Shown here in pieces: positions 1 to 9,452 of a stretch of 64,000 bases of DNA. The notes under the pieces are model-generated. The model had not been told where the DNA came from and searched no databases. It saw only the letters and a list, made by a program, of their open reading frames with translations. Where the stretch lies: positions 9,955 through 73,954 of the forward strand of contig CAYYPK010000031.1 in the NCBI GenBank assembly GCA_964473525.1, in the 5' to 3' direction. Position 1 is the first letter of the stretch; each line of letters begins with the position of its first letter. Both the position numbers and the translations under genes were made by a program. Origin of the DNA: GCA-2687025 sp964473525 (lineage in GTDB: Bacteria > Poribacteria > WGA-4E > GCA-2687025).

Positions 1-523
1 CGACGTGTATCTGCATCGTGCGAGGGCGTTCCTGCTGCAAGCACTGTGTGGCGAGGACGTGTTCCACCTCGCTCGTGCCGATGCCGAACGCCAACGCGCC
101 GAACGCGCCGTGGGTCGCCGTGTGGCTGTCGCCGCACACGATCGTAGAGCCCGGCTGGGTCAACCCCTGCTCCGGCCCTATGACGTGCACGATCCCCTGC
201 TCGGGGCTATGCAGGTCGTAGAGCGTCACCCCAAACTGTTCGCAGTTCGCGGACAGCGTCTCCATCTGCTTCGCCGCGATGGCGTCCGCGATGGGCAGGG
301 ACTGATCGGTCGTGGGGATGTTGTGGTCCATCGTGGCGAACGTCTTGTCCGGCCGCCGCACCTTACGGCCTGCGAGACGGAGCCCCTCGAAAGCCTGGGG
401 AGAAGTCACTTCGTGGACGAGGTGGAGGTCAATATAGAGAATCGTCGCCTCGCCCGCGCTGGCGCGGACGACGTGGCTATCCCAGATCTTGTCGACCATC
501 GTCTTGGGACTTTTTCCCAGCAT
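1..523 (-). CDS. leuC: 3-isopropylmalate dehydratase large subunit (partial, C-terminus off window)
   Basis: The large subunit of isopropylmalate isomerase interconverts 2- and 3-isopropylmalate in leucine synthesis, using a [4Fe-4S] cluster in the cytoplasm. The minus-strand reading from the ATG at 523-521 begins MLGKSPKTMVDKIWDSHVV and continues through TMDHNIPTTD and the aconitase-type segment GDSHTATHGAFGALAFGIGT, all hallmarks of LeuC. About 174 of the usual 420-470 residues are present before the window edge, so the cluster-binding cysteines of the C-terminal half are not seen. A GGAGCAGG ribosome-binding site precedes the ATG. The gene follows rpoC on the same strand but has its own candidate promoter at 571-600 and a hairpin between, so it is probably a separate unit. 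leuD cannot be seen and may lie to the left. Confidence 0.93.
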   Translation of the reverse strand, partial: MLGKSPKTMVDKIWDSHVVRASAGEATILYIDLHLVHEVTSPQAFEGLRLAGRKVRRPDKTFATMDHNIPTTDQSLPIADAIAAKQMETLSANCEQFGVTLYDLHSPEQGIVHVIGPEQGLTQPGSTIVCGDSHTATHGAFGALAFGIGTSEVEHVLATQCLQQERPRTMQIHV

Positions 524-570
524 TGACCTGCTCCGTCTGACCTTGGTGTTGCGCGGCGGATGGTGACTGA

Positions 571-600
571 ATGATACGCGTCGCGATTCCAGCTGGACAA
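571..600 (-). promoter_or_regulatory. Candidate sigma-70-type promoter of leuC
   Basis: On the minus strand, TTGTCC (600-595) and TATCAT (576-571) are separated by 18 bp. The -10 box matches the consensus at five of six positions and the -35 box at four. It lies about 50 bp upstream of the leuC start and just past the rpoC hairpin. This is inferred from sequence pattern only. Confidence 0.45.
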
Positions 601-617
601 CGCAAACAGGCTGGAGC

Positions 618-651
618 GGAAACGGCAGGCCCTGGCAGGCCCGCCGCTTCC
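618..651 (-). terminator. Stem-loop after rpoC, probable terminator
   Basis: Two 14-nt arms (618-631 and 638-651) pair with two G-T wobbles around a 6-nt loop. The structure begins 24 bp after the rpoC stop codon. There is no clear T-run after it on the minus strand, so it may be a weak or factor-assisted terminator, or a 3'-end processing or stability structure. Confidence 0.55.
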
Positions 652-674
652 AAGCGTTCGTGTGTGGTCGGCTC

Positions 675-3600
675 TTAGTCGTCGGCGGACGCCTCGAGCG
701 CCGGGTCTTCCGCTGGCGGCAACGCCTCCTCGCCCACTGGCAGCGGACGATGCGCCTCGACGGTGACGCGGTGATGCTCGGACAGCCCCGTTCCCGCAGG
801 AATGAGGCGACCCATGATGACGTTCTCCTTGAGCCCGCGCAGCGTGTCGCGCTTGCCCATCGCGGCAGCCTTCGTCAAGACGTTCGTCGTCTGTTGGAAC
901 GACGCCGCCGAGATGAACGACTCCGTGCTGAGCGCCGCCTTGGTGATGCCCTGCAACAGTGGCGCGGCCTCGGCGGGAGAGCTGTCGCCCTCGAAGACCA
1001 GGTGCACCGTCTCGAGCCCGGCGTTCCGGAGTTCGTCCAGCAACTCGCCAGATAGGACGCCACCCTCTTCGACGGCGACTTCACCGTCGATCTCGATGGT
1101 CTCGCCAACCTCGCCACCGACGTATTCGTCGGCGCTTTCCAGCGCGACTTCCGCCACGTGGACCGTCGGGTGCGTCGCCACACGCGTGTTCTCGCGTCGG
1201 AACGACGTCAGCGGGATCTCATCGCCTTCGAGGAAGTCCGTGTCGCCGGCATCGGTGACGCGCACCTTCTTCATCATCTGGCGGATGATGACTTCACAGT
1301 GCTTGTCGTTGATGCGCTCGCCCTGGCGACGGTAGACCGCCTTGATCTCCTTGACGATGTACCGCTGCACCTCATCCTTGCCCTTGACGTCGAGGATGTC
1401 GTGCGGGTTCATCGAGCCGTCCGTCAGGGGATCGCCCGCCTCGAGGTAGTCGCCCTCCTGGACGACGATGAACTTCCCGAGCGGGATCTTGTATTCGCGG
1501 TAGTTGTCTGGCGCATCCTGTGGCGTCACGCGGACGACCTGCATGCCGCGGCTCATCCCCTGGAAGGAGATCTCGCCGGTGATCTCGGAGATCGTGGCGT
1601 GGTCCTTCGGCTTGCGCGCCTCGAACAGCTCTGTCACGCGGGGAAGCCCGGTAACGATGTCGGACGTCTTCGCCGCCTGGCGTGGCATACGCGCCAGTGT
1701 GTCGCCCGGTAGCACCTCGGCGCCGGCGTTCACCGACAACCGTGCGCCAGCAGGCAGCACGTACGACTCGATGACCTCGCCGTCGGCAGCAGTGAGGATC
1801 TCCGCGCGTGGCATGTTCTCACGGTAGTCCGTGATGACGCGTTCACGCTGACCGGTCACATCGTCGACGAGTTCCTCGAGCGTCACGCCCGGGATGACGT
1901 CCTCGAAGCGGACCACGCCCTTCACCTTCGTGAGGATCGGCACGTGATCGGCGACCCCGGTGAACAGCTCGTCGTCGCGCACCACTTCCTGTCCCTCGGA
2001 GACGAGGATCGTCGATCCCGCAGGCACTCGGCGTCGCTCGCGCTCCCGTCCGTCGGGCCCTTCAATGGACAGCGTCCCGTTACGGAGGGCGATCACCTCG
2101 CCGTTGGGCCGCTTGGTCGTCTCGAGGTTGTGGTAGACGATCGTTCCCTCACGCGCTCGCGCGTGGATGAGGGACGCCTCGCCCGTCTCCGCCGACGCGG
2201 TTCCGCCTGTGTGGAACGTCCGCATCGTGAGCTGCGTGCCCGGTTCTCCAATGGACTGCGCGGCGATGATGCCGATGGCCTCCCCAACGTCCACCAATCG
2301 GTGGTTCGTGAGGTCCATCCCATAGCACATCTGGCACACGCCCCAGATCGTCTCGCACGTCAGAGGCGACCTCACGGTCACTTCCAGCAGTTCGACATCG
2401 TCCAGGCGACGCGCCGTCTCAACATCAATGACCGTGTTCGGCGCCACCAACTCTTCGTTGGTCGCCGGGTCGATGATCGCCTGCGAGGTGACGCGTCCAA
2501 CGAGAAGCGCGGACAGAGGGGAACCCTCCTCGTCCGCTTCCATCTCTGTCTTCGTGACGCCGTCGAGTGTGCCGCAGTCGTCCGTGGTGACGATAACGTC
2601 CTGGGACACGTCCACGAGCTTGCGCGTGAGGTACCCGGAACTCGCCGTCTTGATGGCGGTGTCCGCGAGACCCTTGCGGGCGCCGTGCGTGGAGATGAAG
2701 TACTCTAGAACGCTGAGTCCCTCACGTAGCGACGTGAAGATCGGGCGCTCGATGATGCTGCCGTCCGGCTTCGCCATCAGTCCGCGCATGCCGGCGATCT
2801 GACGCATCTGGTCGTAACGCGCTCGAGCGCCGGAGTCCGCCATGATGTGGACCGGGTTGAAGCCCTCGGCGTAATGCTCCTCGGAGTCGCCGTTGGCCCC
2901 GCTTGCCACCTCTGGTAGCCCGCCCCCGCTGTCCGCGGTGGCGCCTTCGGGGAGCGCGGCTGTCTGGCTTGCTGTGCCACGACTGAGAGTGTCGAACAGG
3001 CTCTTCTGCACGTCCTCCGTCAGACGCGCCCACACGGCGACGATGCGGTTGTACCTCTCGCCGTCGCTGATGCGCCCGGCTTGGTACAGGTCGCGGATGT
3101 CCTCGACCTCCTTCTCGGCGGCCTCCTTGAGGTTCCCCCGCTCCGCGGGATACGCGAAGTCGGTGATCGCCAGGGAGAGGCCTGAGATGGTCGCATACCG
3201 GAAGCCGATGCCCTGCAGCTCGTTGAGCAGTTCCACCGCGCGCCGGTTGCCGAGGGTGCGGAAGCAGTCCGCGACCAGGCTCTCCAGCCCACGCGTCTTG
3301 AGCTCACGATTGACGAACGGCAGCCGCACGGGGTCGCCGTTGATGTCCTCGCAGTCGAAGAGCAGTTCCGGCGGCAGCGTCTGGTTGAACAGGACGCGGC
3401 CTGGCGTCGTGCGGAGGATGCCCGAGGCGCCGGCGTGTGACACGCGCACATCCACGATCTCGTGGACCTGCACGTGGCCTGCCTCATAGGCGTACACGGC
3501 GTCTTCCGGCGAGGCGAACTGCAGCGGCGTCTCACGACCCGAGGTTTCGCCTGCGGGCAGCATGTGGCCGCCCAGCCCGGCCGCCTTGGCGGTTTCGGGG

Positions 3601-5165
3601 TCGACGTCCTTCGTGAGGTAGTTGCAGCCGAGCACCATATCTAGGTCAGGCACGGCGATGGGGTTGCCATGCGCCGGCTTGAGGATATTTCGGTGCGACG
3701 CCATGAGGAACTGCGCCTCGACCTGCGCCTCGGGTGACAGCGGCACGTGCACCGCCATCTGGTCGCCGTCGAAGTCCGCGTTGAACGCCGAACACACCAA
3801 CGGGTGGATTCGGATAGCTTCCCCCTCGACAAGGTGCGGTTGGAACGCCTGGATGCCCAAGCGGTGCAACGTCGGCGCGCGGTTGAGCAGTACCGGGTGC
3901 TCCTGGATGACCTCCTCCAAGACCTCCCAGACTTCCTCGTCAAGCCGCTCCGTCATGCGTTTCGCCGACTTGATCGTAGTCGCGTAGTTCCGCTCCTGGA
4001 GCTTGCGGATGATGAACGGCTTGAACAGCTCGAGCGCCATCTTCTTCGGCAGCCCGCACTGGTGCAGTTTCAGCTCCGGGCCGACCACGATCACCGAACG
4101 CCCGGAGTAGTCGACGCGCTTCCCGAGCAGGTTCTGACGGAAGCGGCCCGGCTTGCCCTTCAGCATGTCGCTGAGCGACTTCAAAGGACGGTTGCCCGGC
4201 CCCTTCACGACGCGGCCGTGCTTCCCGTTTTCAATGAGCGCGTCGACGGCTTCCTGTAGCATCCGCTTCTCGTTGCGGATGATGACTTCGGGAGCTTTCA
4301 GCTCCACAAGCCGCTTGAGACGGTTGTTGCGGTTGATGACGCGTCGGTACAGGTCGTTCAGGTCCGACGTGGCGAACCGTCCACCGTCCAGAGCGACCAG
4401 CGGACGCAGTTCCGGCGGCATGACCGGGATGACGTCAAGCACCATCCATGACGGCTGGTTCTCCGTCTTCTGGAGGCCGCGCACCAGGCCCAAGCGTTTG
4501 CGAATCTTCTTCGCCTTCTGCTTGGAGTTGGTGATCGACAGCTCTTGCTCCATGAGCGCGGATTCCTGCGCCAGGTCGATGCTGTCGAGTATCTCCTTGA
4601 CCGCCGACGCGCCCGTCTCCGCGCGGAAGTGGTACCCACGGTCCAGCAGCGCCTGATACTGCTCTTCCGTCAGCCGGTCCTTGAACTCGAGCGGGCTGTC
4701 GCCTGGATCCAGGACGAGGTACGCCTCGTAGTAGAGGACGCGCTCCAGCTCCTTCAGCGACAGGTCCAGGAGCAATCCAAGGTGGCTCGGGACGCTCTTG
4801 AAGAACCAGATGTGGGACACCGGGGTCGCCAGTTGCACGTACCCCATGCGCTCCCGGCGCACCTTCGAGAGCGTGACCTCCACGCCACAGCGCTCGCAGA
4901 CGACACCCTTGTATTTGATGCGCTTGTACTTGCCGCACGAGCACTCCCAGTCCTTCGTAGGACCGAAGATGGCCTCGCAGAACAAGCCGTCACGCTCGGG
5001 ACGAAACGTGCGGTAGTTGATCGTCTCCGGCTTCTTCACCTCACCCGTAGTGAACGAGTTTGGGTTGGGGTTCTTAGCCCAGTCCTTGATCTTCTCCGGC
5101 GACGCTAGCCGGATCGCGATCGAGTCGAAGTGCCGGACGCTGTGCGTGGGTAGATAGCGAGCCAA
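675..5165 (-). CDS. rpoC: DNA-directed RNA polymerase subunit beta'
   Basis: The largest catalytic subunit of RNA polymerase. At 1496 residues it fits the bacterial family (about 1150-1500). The N-terminal zinc ribbon shows CSCGKYKRIKYKGVVCERCG (four cysteines). The active-site magnesium motif NADFDGDQMAVH lies near residue 461, and the trigger-loop region GEAIGIIAAQSIGEPGTQLT and the second zinc site (DDCGT then CETIWGVCQMC) are intact. The start is a TTG at 5165-5163 with a good GGAGGG site seven bases upstream; no better in-frame ATG exists. A Gly/Ser/Ala-rich linker of about 40 residues (roughly 722-762) precedes the conserved MADSGAR segment, which reads GARARYDQM where most bacteria have GARG. 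It lies 73 bp after rpoB in the same operon. What follows is leuC rather than rpsL-rpsG-fusA. Confidence 0.98.
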   Translation of the reverse strand: MARYLPTHSVRHFDSIAIRLASPEKIKDWAKNPNPNSFTTGEVKKPETINYRTFRPERDGLFCEAIFGPTKDWECSCGKYKRIKYKGVVCERCGVEVTLSKVRRERMGYVQLATPVSHIWFFKSVPSHLGLLLDLSLKELERVLYYEAYLVLDPGDSPLEFKDRLTEEQYQALLDRGYHFRAETGASAVKEILDSIDLAQESALMEQELSITNSKQKAKKIRKRLGLVRGLQKTENQPSWMVLDVIPVMPPELRPLVALDGGRFATSDLNDLYRRVINRNNRLKRLVELKAPEVIIRNEKRMLQEAVDALIENGKHGRVVKGPGNRPLKSLSDMLKGKPGRFRQNLLGKRVDYSGRSVIVVGPELKLHQCGLPKKMALELFKPFIIRKLQERNYATTIKSAKRMTERLDEEVWEVLEEVIQEHPVLLNRAPTLHRLGIQAFQPHLVEGEAIRIHPLVCSAFNADFDGDQMAVHVPLSPEAQVEAQFLMASHRNILKPAHGNPIAVPDLDMVLGCNYLTKDVDPETAKAAGLGGHMLPAGETSGRETPLQFASPEDAVYAYEAGHVQVHEIVDVRVSHAGASGILRTTPGRVLFNQTLPPELLFDCEDINGDPVRLPFVNRELKTRGLESLVADCFRTLGNRRAVELLNELQGIGFRYATISGLSLAITDFAYPAERGNLKEAAEKEVEDIRDLYQAGRISDGERYNRIVAVWARLTEDVQKSLFDTLSRGTASQTAALPEGATADSGGGLPEVASGANGDSEEHYAEGFNPVHIMADSGARARYDQMRQIAGMRGLMAKPDGSIIERPIFTSLREGLSVLEYFISTHGARKGLADTAIKTASSGYLTRKLVDVSQDVIVTTDDCGTLDGVTKTEMEADEEGSPLSALLVGRVTSQAIIDPATNEELVAPNTVIDVETARRLDDVELLEVTVRSPLTCETIWGVCQMCYGMDLTNHRLVDVGEAIGIIAAQSIGEPGTQLTMRTFHTGGTASAETGEASLIHARAREGTIVYHNLETTKRPNGEVIALRNGTLSIEGPDGRERERRRVPAGSTILVSEGQEVVRDDELFTGVADHVPILTKVKGVVRFEDVIPGVTLEELVDDVTGQRERVITDYRENMPRAEILTAADGEVIESYVLPAGARLSVNAGAEVLPGDTLARMPRQAAKTSDIVTGLPRVTELFEARKPKDHATISEITGEISFQGMSRGMQVVRVTPQDAPDNYREYKIPLGKFIVVQEGDYLEAGDPLTDGSMNPHDILDVKGKDEVQRYIVKEIKAVYRRQGERINDKHCEVIIRQMMKKVRVTDAGDTDFLEGDEIPLTSFRRENTRVATHPTVHVAEVALESADEYVGGEVGETIEIDGEVAVEEGGVLSGELLDELRNAGLETVHLVFEGDSSPAEAAPLLQGITKAALSTESFISAASFQQTTNVLTKAAAMGKRDTLRGLKENVIMGRLIPAGTGLSEHHRVTVEAHRPLPVGEEALPPAEDPALEASADD

Positions 5166-5238
5166 GGGCTATCCCTCCATAGGCCGTGAGAGACGGAGCT
5201 GTCGTCAGTGAAGGCGTTGGTCAATCGCTCGACGCGCG

Positions 5239-8200
5239 TTAGTCCGCGAAGATGCCGGCTTCTTCGGCCCGCGGCGCCGCCGCGTAGTACTGCTCGTTGC
5301 TTTCGGGGTCGTCCGGCTCCTCGAGGGTCACATCCAGACACAGGCTCTGGAGCTCCTTGACGAGGACGTTGAACGACTCGGGAGTGCCGGGCTCGGGCGT
5401 GTTCTCGCCCTTGACGATCGACTCATACACGCGTGTGCGACCCGTCACGTCGTCTGACTTGATCGTCAGAAGCTCCTGCAACAGGTGCGCCGCTCCATAT
5501 GCCTCGAGCGCCCAGACCTCCATCTCGCCGAAGCGCTGCCCGCCGAGCTGAGCCTTACCGCCCAACGGCTGCTGCGTCACCAGCGAGTACGGCCCGATGG
5601 ACCGCGCGTGGATCTTGTCCGCCACGAGGTGGTTCAGTTTGAGCATGTAGTGGACGCCAACCGTCACGCGCTGGTGGAACGCCTCGCCCGTGCGTCCGTC
5701 GTAGAGCTTGATCTTGCCGCTCGCTGGCAGACCAGCGTCCTCGAGCTCCTGGTGGATCTCCTCCTCGGTCGCCCCATCGAACACAGGTGTCGCCACCTTG
5801 ATGCCCTGTTGCAGCGCCGCCCACCCGAGGTGGGTTTCCAGGATCTGGCCCACGTTCATACGGCCCGGAACACCCAACGGGTTGAGCACCATGTCCACCG
5901 AAGTTCCGTCTTCGAGGTACGGCATGTCCTCGATCGGCAGGATCTTGGCGATGACGCCCTTGTTGCCGTGTCGGCCAGAGAGCTTGTCGCCCACGGAGAT
6001 CTTCCGCTTGGTCGCGATGTACACCTTGACCAGCTTCAGAACGCCCGGCTTCAGCTCGTCGCCCTTGCGGATCTTCTCGACGCGCTCTTCCTTCTCGTCG
6101 GCGACGGCGCGGATGCGCGCCTGCGCCAACTGCCGCATCTGACGGATGCGGTCCATCGTCGGGGCGTCCGTTACGATCGCCTCGTTGATGTCCGCGGCCG
6201 CTTCCGCGACCTCATCGGTGATGGTGTCGCCGCGTTCAGCGACGTCTCCGTCTTCGCCGCGTAGTGGCGCCGCCAGATCCTTGCCGATGACGAGCCGCTT
6301 CGTCTGCTCGCGGAGGCCCTGGTTGATGAGCGCCTCTCGCCCCTCGCGCAGCAGGTCCGCTTCTTTCACCTGCGCGTCCTCGCGCAACTCGCTCTGGTGG
6401 TCGCGATCGCGCTCCTTGCGCGCGAACACACGCGTGTCGATGACGACGCCGTTCGTGCCGGGTCGCGCTTCGAGCGACGCGTCCTTGAAGTCGCCCGCCT
6501 TGTCGCCAAAGATGGCGCGTAGCAGCTTCTCTTCGGGGCCAAGCTCGCTCTCGCCCTTCGGCGTGACCTTGCCGACGAGGATGTCCCACGGGTCGATGCA
6601 CGACCCGATCTGGACGACGCCTTCGTCGTCGAGGTTGAGCAGCGCTTCTTCGCTCTTGTTTGGGATGTCCTGGGTGATCTCCTCTTTGCCCAGCTTCGTG
6701 TCGCGGGCCTCGAGGTCGAACTCCTGGATGTGGATCGACGTCAGCACGTCGTCGCGCACCAGGCGTTCGCTGATGAGGATCGCGTCCTCGAAGTTGTAGC
6801 CTTCCCAGGGCATGAACGCGACGACGCAGTTCGCGCCCACGGCGAGTTCGCCGTTTTCGGTCGCGCTACCGTCGGCGACGACCTCCCCAGCCTTCAGCGG
6901 CTGACCCTTGCGCACCACGGGCTTCTGGTCGACGACCGTGTTGGCGTTGGACCGCTTGTACTTGATGAGACGATACACGTCGTAGCCCATGTCGCTGAAC
7001 GAGTGTTCGCCCTCGTGCGACAGGTCCGCGTCCTGCGTGCGCACGATGACTTCGTCCGCGGACACGCTCTCAACGATTCCGTCACGCTTCGCAACGACGA
7101 CGGCCCCGGAGTCCAGCGCCGCCTTGTATTCCGACCCCGTGCCGACGATGGGTGACTTCGGGGCGAGAAGCGGTACCGCCTGCCCCTGGTAGTTCGCGCC
7201 CATGAGCGCGCGCACGGCGTCGTCGTGTTCGAGGAAGGGAATCAGGGCCGCCGAAATGCCCACCACCTGCTTTGGCGATACATCAGCGTACTGCACCTCG
7301 CTCATCGGGTGCTCGCGGTAATCGCCGCGGTTGCGGGTGAACACACGGTCGTCGCCATCGGCGCGTTCCTCGTGTTCCATGTCCGCCTGCGCGATGATGT
7401 ACAGGTCTTCTTGATCGGCGGTCAGGAACTCCGTCGACCCCTCGATGATCTTGCCGTTCTCGACCCGCTGGTATGGCGTCTCGAGGAAGCCATACTCGTT
7501 CACGCGGGTGTACGTGCTGAGGTACAGAATCAGACCAACGCCAGGCCCTTCAGGCGTCTGGATCGGGCAGATGCGACCGTAGTGCGTGTGGTGCACGTCA
7601 CGCGCGTCGTACGTCGCGCGGTCGCGGTGCAGTCCGCCCGGCCCCAGCGCGGTGATGCGGCGCTTGTGGACCAACTCGTCCAGCGGGTTGTTCTGCGACA
7701 TGAACTGCGACAGTTGGCTGCTGCCGAAGAAGTCCTTGACGGCGCTCACGAGCGGCTTCGGGTTGATGAGGTCGTTGGCGGTCTTCTGGTCCAGCTCCTG
7801 CGCCTGGATCGTCATGCGCTCGCGGATGTTCCGCGTCATGCGGTGCAGACCGGTGCGTACGGTGTTCTCGAGGAGTTCACCGACGGCGCGCACGCGACGG
7901 TTGCCCAAGTGGTCGACGTCATCAACGAACAGCTCGCCAGCCATCACCTTCAGCATGTACGTGAGAGCGGCGACGATGTCGCTGTGGTCCAGCGTTCGTA
8001 GGCCGGGGTCGTTGTCGACAGCAAGCTTCTTGTTGAGCTTGTACCGCCCAACGCGCGACAGGTCGTACCGCGTCTCATCGAAGTACAGACGGTCGACGCG
8101 CTGCTTCGCGGTGTCCACGGTCGGAGAGTCGCCCGGCTGTAGGGTGCGGTAGATCTCGAGGAGAGCGTCCTCTTGCATCTGCCCGCGGTCAGCCTGCGTC

Positions 8201-9306
8201 TGGATGGGATCCTTTCGGAGCGTGTCCAGCACGGGAGCCAACCACGTGGTGTCCTCCTCCGGCACCAGATGCACCACGTGGACAGCGTGCTCGATGAACG
8301 TGTCCACCAGCCCCTCGTCCAACTCGACGCCTACCTCGGCGAGGGTTGTGCCTTCGACGTCCTCAATGACGCTCTGCGCCAGCATTCGGCCGGTAAGGTG
8401 CGACAGGTCGGCCTTTCGACCACCCATGACGGCTACCGTCTCGATACCGCCCTCACGCGCCTGCGCCAGGACTTCCTCTGTCAACGCGGCGCCGGCCTCA
8501 CCGTACAGCTCGCCGGTTTCCTCGTTGGCCACGGCGGTCGACAGCGGGTTCCCGATATGCTCGGTGGCGGCCCCAACGTCCACGGCCACGGAATCGTAGA
8601 GCGACTCCACGTCCGGCGGCGCGAACATGCCGATGATTTCGGCGTCGGTGACCCACCCAAGCGCGCGCAGGAACGTCGACGTGTGGCGCCTCTTGTGCTT
8701 GTCCAGCCGCACGTGGAGGACGCTGTGCACGTCCGACTCGAACTCCAGCCACGCGCCGCGAATCGGGATCACCTGCGCCGTATAGGTCTTGCGTCCGCTG
8801 GGCTGCGTGTCCTCTTTAAAGATGACGCCCGGCGAGCGGTGAAGCTGACTGACGATGACGCGTTCGGCGCCGTTCACGATGAACGTGCCGCGTTCGGTCA
8901 TGAGCGGGATCTCGCCCATGTACACTTCGGAGTCGCGGACCTCTTCGATGGCCCCTTCCTCGTCCCCCTTGCCCTTCTCACGGATCGTGAGGCGGACGGT
9001 CACCTTGAGAGGGATGGCGTACGTCATTCCCCGGTCTTGGCACTCGTTGATGTCGTACTTCGGCCGACCGAGGTCGTAAGAGAGATATGCGATGGATGCG
9101 GTGCCGCTAAAGTCTTCCGCGTGGAGCATCTCTTGGAAGACGGACTCCAGCCCAACGTTGGCCCGCTCTTCGGGCTTCACGTCGCGTTGTAGGAAGTCGT
9201 CGTAGGAGCGTCGCTGAATCTCGACTAGATCCGGCAGGTCCAAAACCTCGGGAATCTTGCCGTAGGATCGCCGTACCGTTCTGCCAACTCGGATGTCGTG
9301 GGGCAT
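5239..9306 (-). CDS. rpoB: DNA-directed RNA polymerase subunit beta
   Basis: The second catalytic subunit of RNA polymerase, 1355 residues. The frame is open much further upstream, but the start is set by the ATG at 9306 (MPHDIRVGRTVRRSYGKIPE), preceded by an AGGAGG site four bases away. The rifampicin-region core FFGSSQLSQFMSQNNPLDEL and HKRRITALGPGGLHRDRATY is clear, as are the following THYGRICPIQTPEGPGVGLI and the C-terminal GGKAQLGGQRFGEMEVWALE. Residue 537 is Ser where E. coli has Asp516, and residue 552 is Thr where E. coli has Ser531. The gene starts the rpoB-rpoC operon with its own promoter (9362-9390); the usual upstream rplK-A-J-L genes are absent. Confidence 0.98.
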   Translation of the reverse strand: MPHDIRVGRTVRRSYGKIPEVLDLPDLVEIQRRSYDDFLQRDVKPEERANVGLESVFQEMLHAEDFSGTASIAYLSYDLGRPKYDINECQDRGMTYAIPLKVTVRLTIREKGKGDEEGAIEEVRDSEVYMGEIPLMTERGTFIVNGAERVIVSQLHRSPGVIFKEDTQPSGRKTYTAQVIPIRGAWLEFESDVHSVLHVRLDKHKRRHTSTFLRALGWVTDAEIIGMFAPPDVESLYDSVAVDVGAATEHIGNPLSTAVANEETGELYGEAGAALTEEVLAQAREGGIETVAVMGGRKADLSHLTGRMLAQSVIEDVEGTTLAEVGVELDEGLVDTFIEHAVHVVHLVPEEDTTWLAPVLDTLRKDPIQTQADRGQMQEDALLEIYRTLQPGDSPTVDTAKQRVDRLYFDETRYDLSRVGRYKLNKKLAVDNDPGLRTLDHSDIVAALTYMLKVMAGELFVDDVDHLGNRRVRAVGELLENTVRTGLHRMTRNIRERMTIQAQELDQKTANDLINPKPLVSAVKDFFGSSQLSQFMSQNNPLDELVHKRRITALGPGGLHRDRATYDARDVHHTHYGRICPIQTPEGPGVGLILYLSTYTRVNEYGFLETPYQRVENGKIIEGSTEFLTADQEDLYIIAQADMEHEERADGDDRVFTRNRGDYREHPMSEVQYADVSPKQVVGISAALIPFLEHDDAVRALMGANYQGQAVPLLAPKSPIVGTGSEYKAALDSGAVVVAKRDGIVESVSADEVIVRTQDADLSHEGEHSFSDMGYDVYRLIKYKRSNANTVVDQKPVVRKGQPLKAGEVVADGSATENGELAVGANCVVAFMPWEGYNFEDAILISERLVRDDVLTSIHIQEFDLEARDTKLGKEEITQDIPNKSEEALLNLDDEGVVQIGSCIDPWDILVGKVTPKGESELGPEEKLLRAIFGDKAGDFKDASLEARPGTNGVVIDTRVFARKERDRDHQSELREDAQVKEADLLREGREALINQGLREQTKRLVIGKDLAAPLRGEDGDVAERGDTITDEVAEAAADINEAIVTDAPTMDRIRQMRQLAQARIRAVADEKEERVEKIRKGDELKPGVLKLVKVYIATKRKISVGDKLSGRHGNKGVIAKILPIEDMPYLEDGTSVDMVLNPLGVPGRMNVGQILETHLGWAALQQGIKVATPVFDGATEEEIHQELEDAGLPASGKIKLYDGRTGEAFHQRVTVGVHYMLKLNHLVADKIHARSIGPYSLVTQQPLGGKAQLGGQRFGEMEVWALEAYGAAHLLQELLTIKSDDVTGRTRVYESIVKGENTPEPGTPESFNVLVKELQSLCLDVTLEEPDDPESNEQYYAAAPRAEEAGIFAD

Positions 9307-9361
9307 GGGACCTCCTGCGAGACGAATATGCTGCCTGGGAGCCAGAAAGGCGCAACTTAGT

Positions 9362-9390
9362 ATGCTAGGCCTGTGTCCAGGCGTTGTCAA
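9362..9390 (-). promoter_or_regulatory. Promoter of the rpoB-rpoC operon
   Basis: On the minus strand a perfect TTGACA (9390-9385) is followed after exactly 17 bp by TAGCAT (9367-9362), which matches the -10 consensus at four of six positions. It lies about 55 bp upstream of the rpoB ATG, between rpoB and the PhyH gene. This makes rpoBC an independent transcription unit instead of the tail of a ribosomal protein operon. Confidence 0.75.
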
Positions 9391-9452
9391 GGACTTTCGG
9401 TTGCGACACACGCACTCGGACGGGGCGGCATTCGCGCCGCCTACGGCGCGTC

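Noticed and set aside
5..526. Long plus-strand frame at the left edge
   Set aside because: It is the antisense shadow of leuC, which matches its family over the whole visible length.
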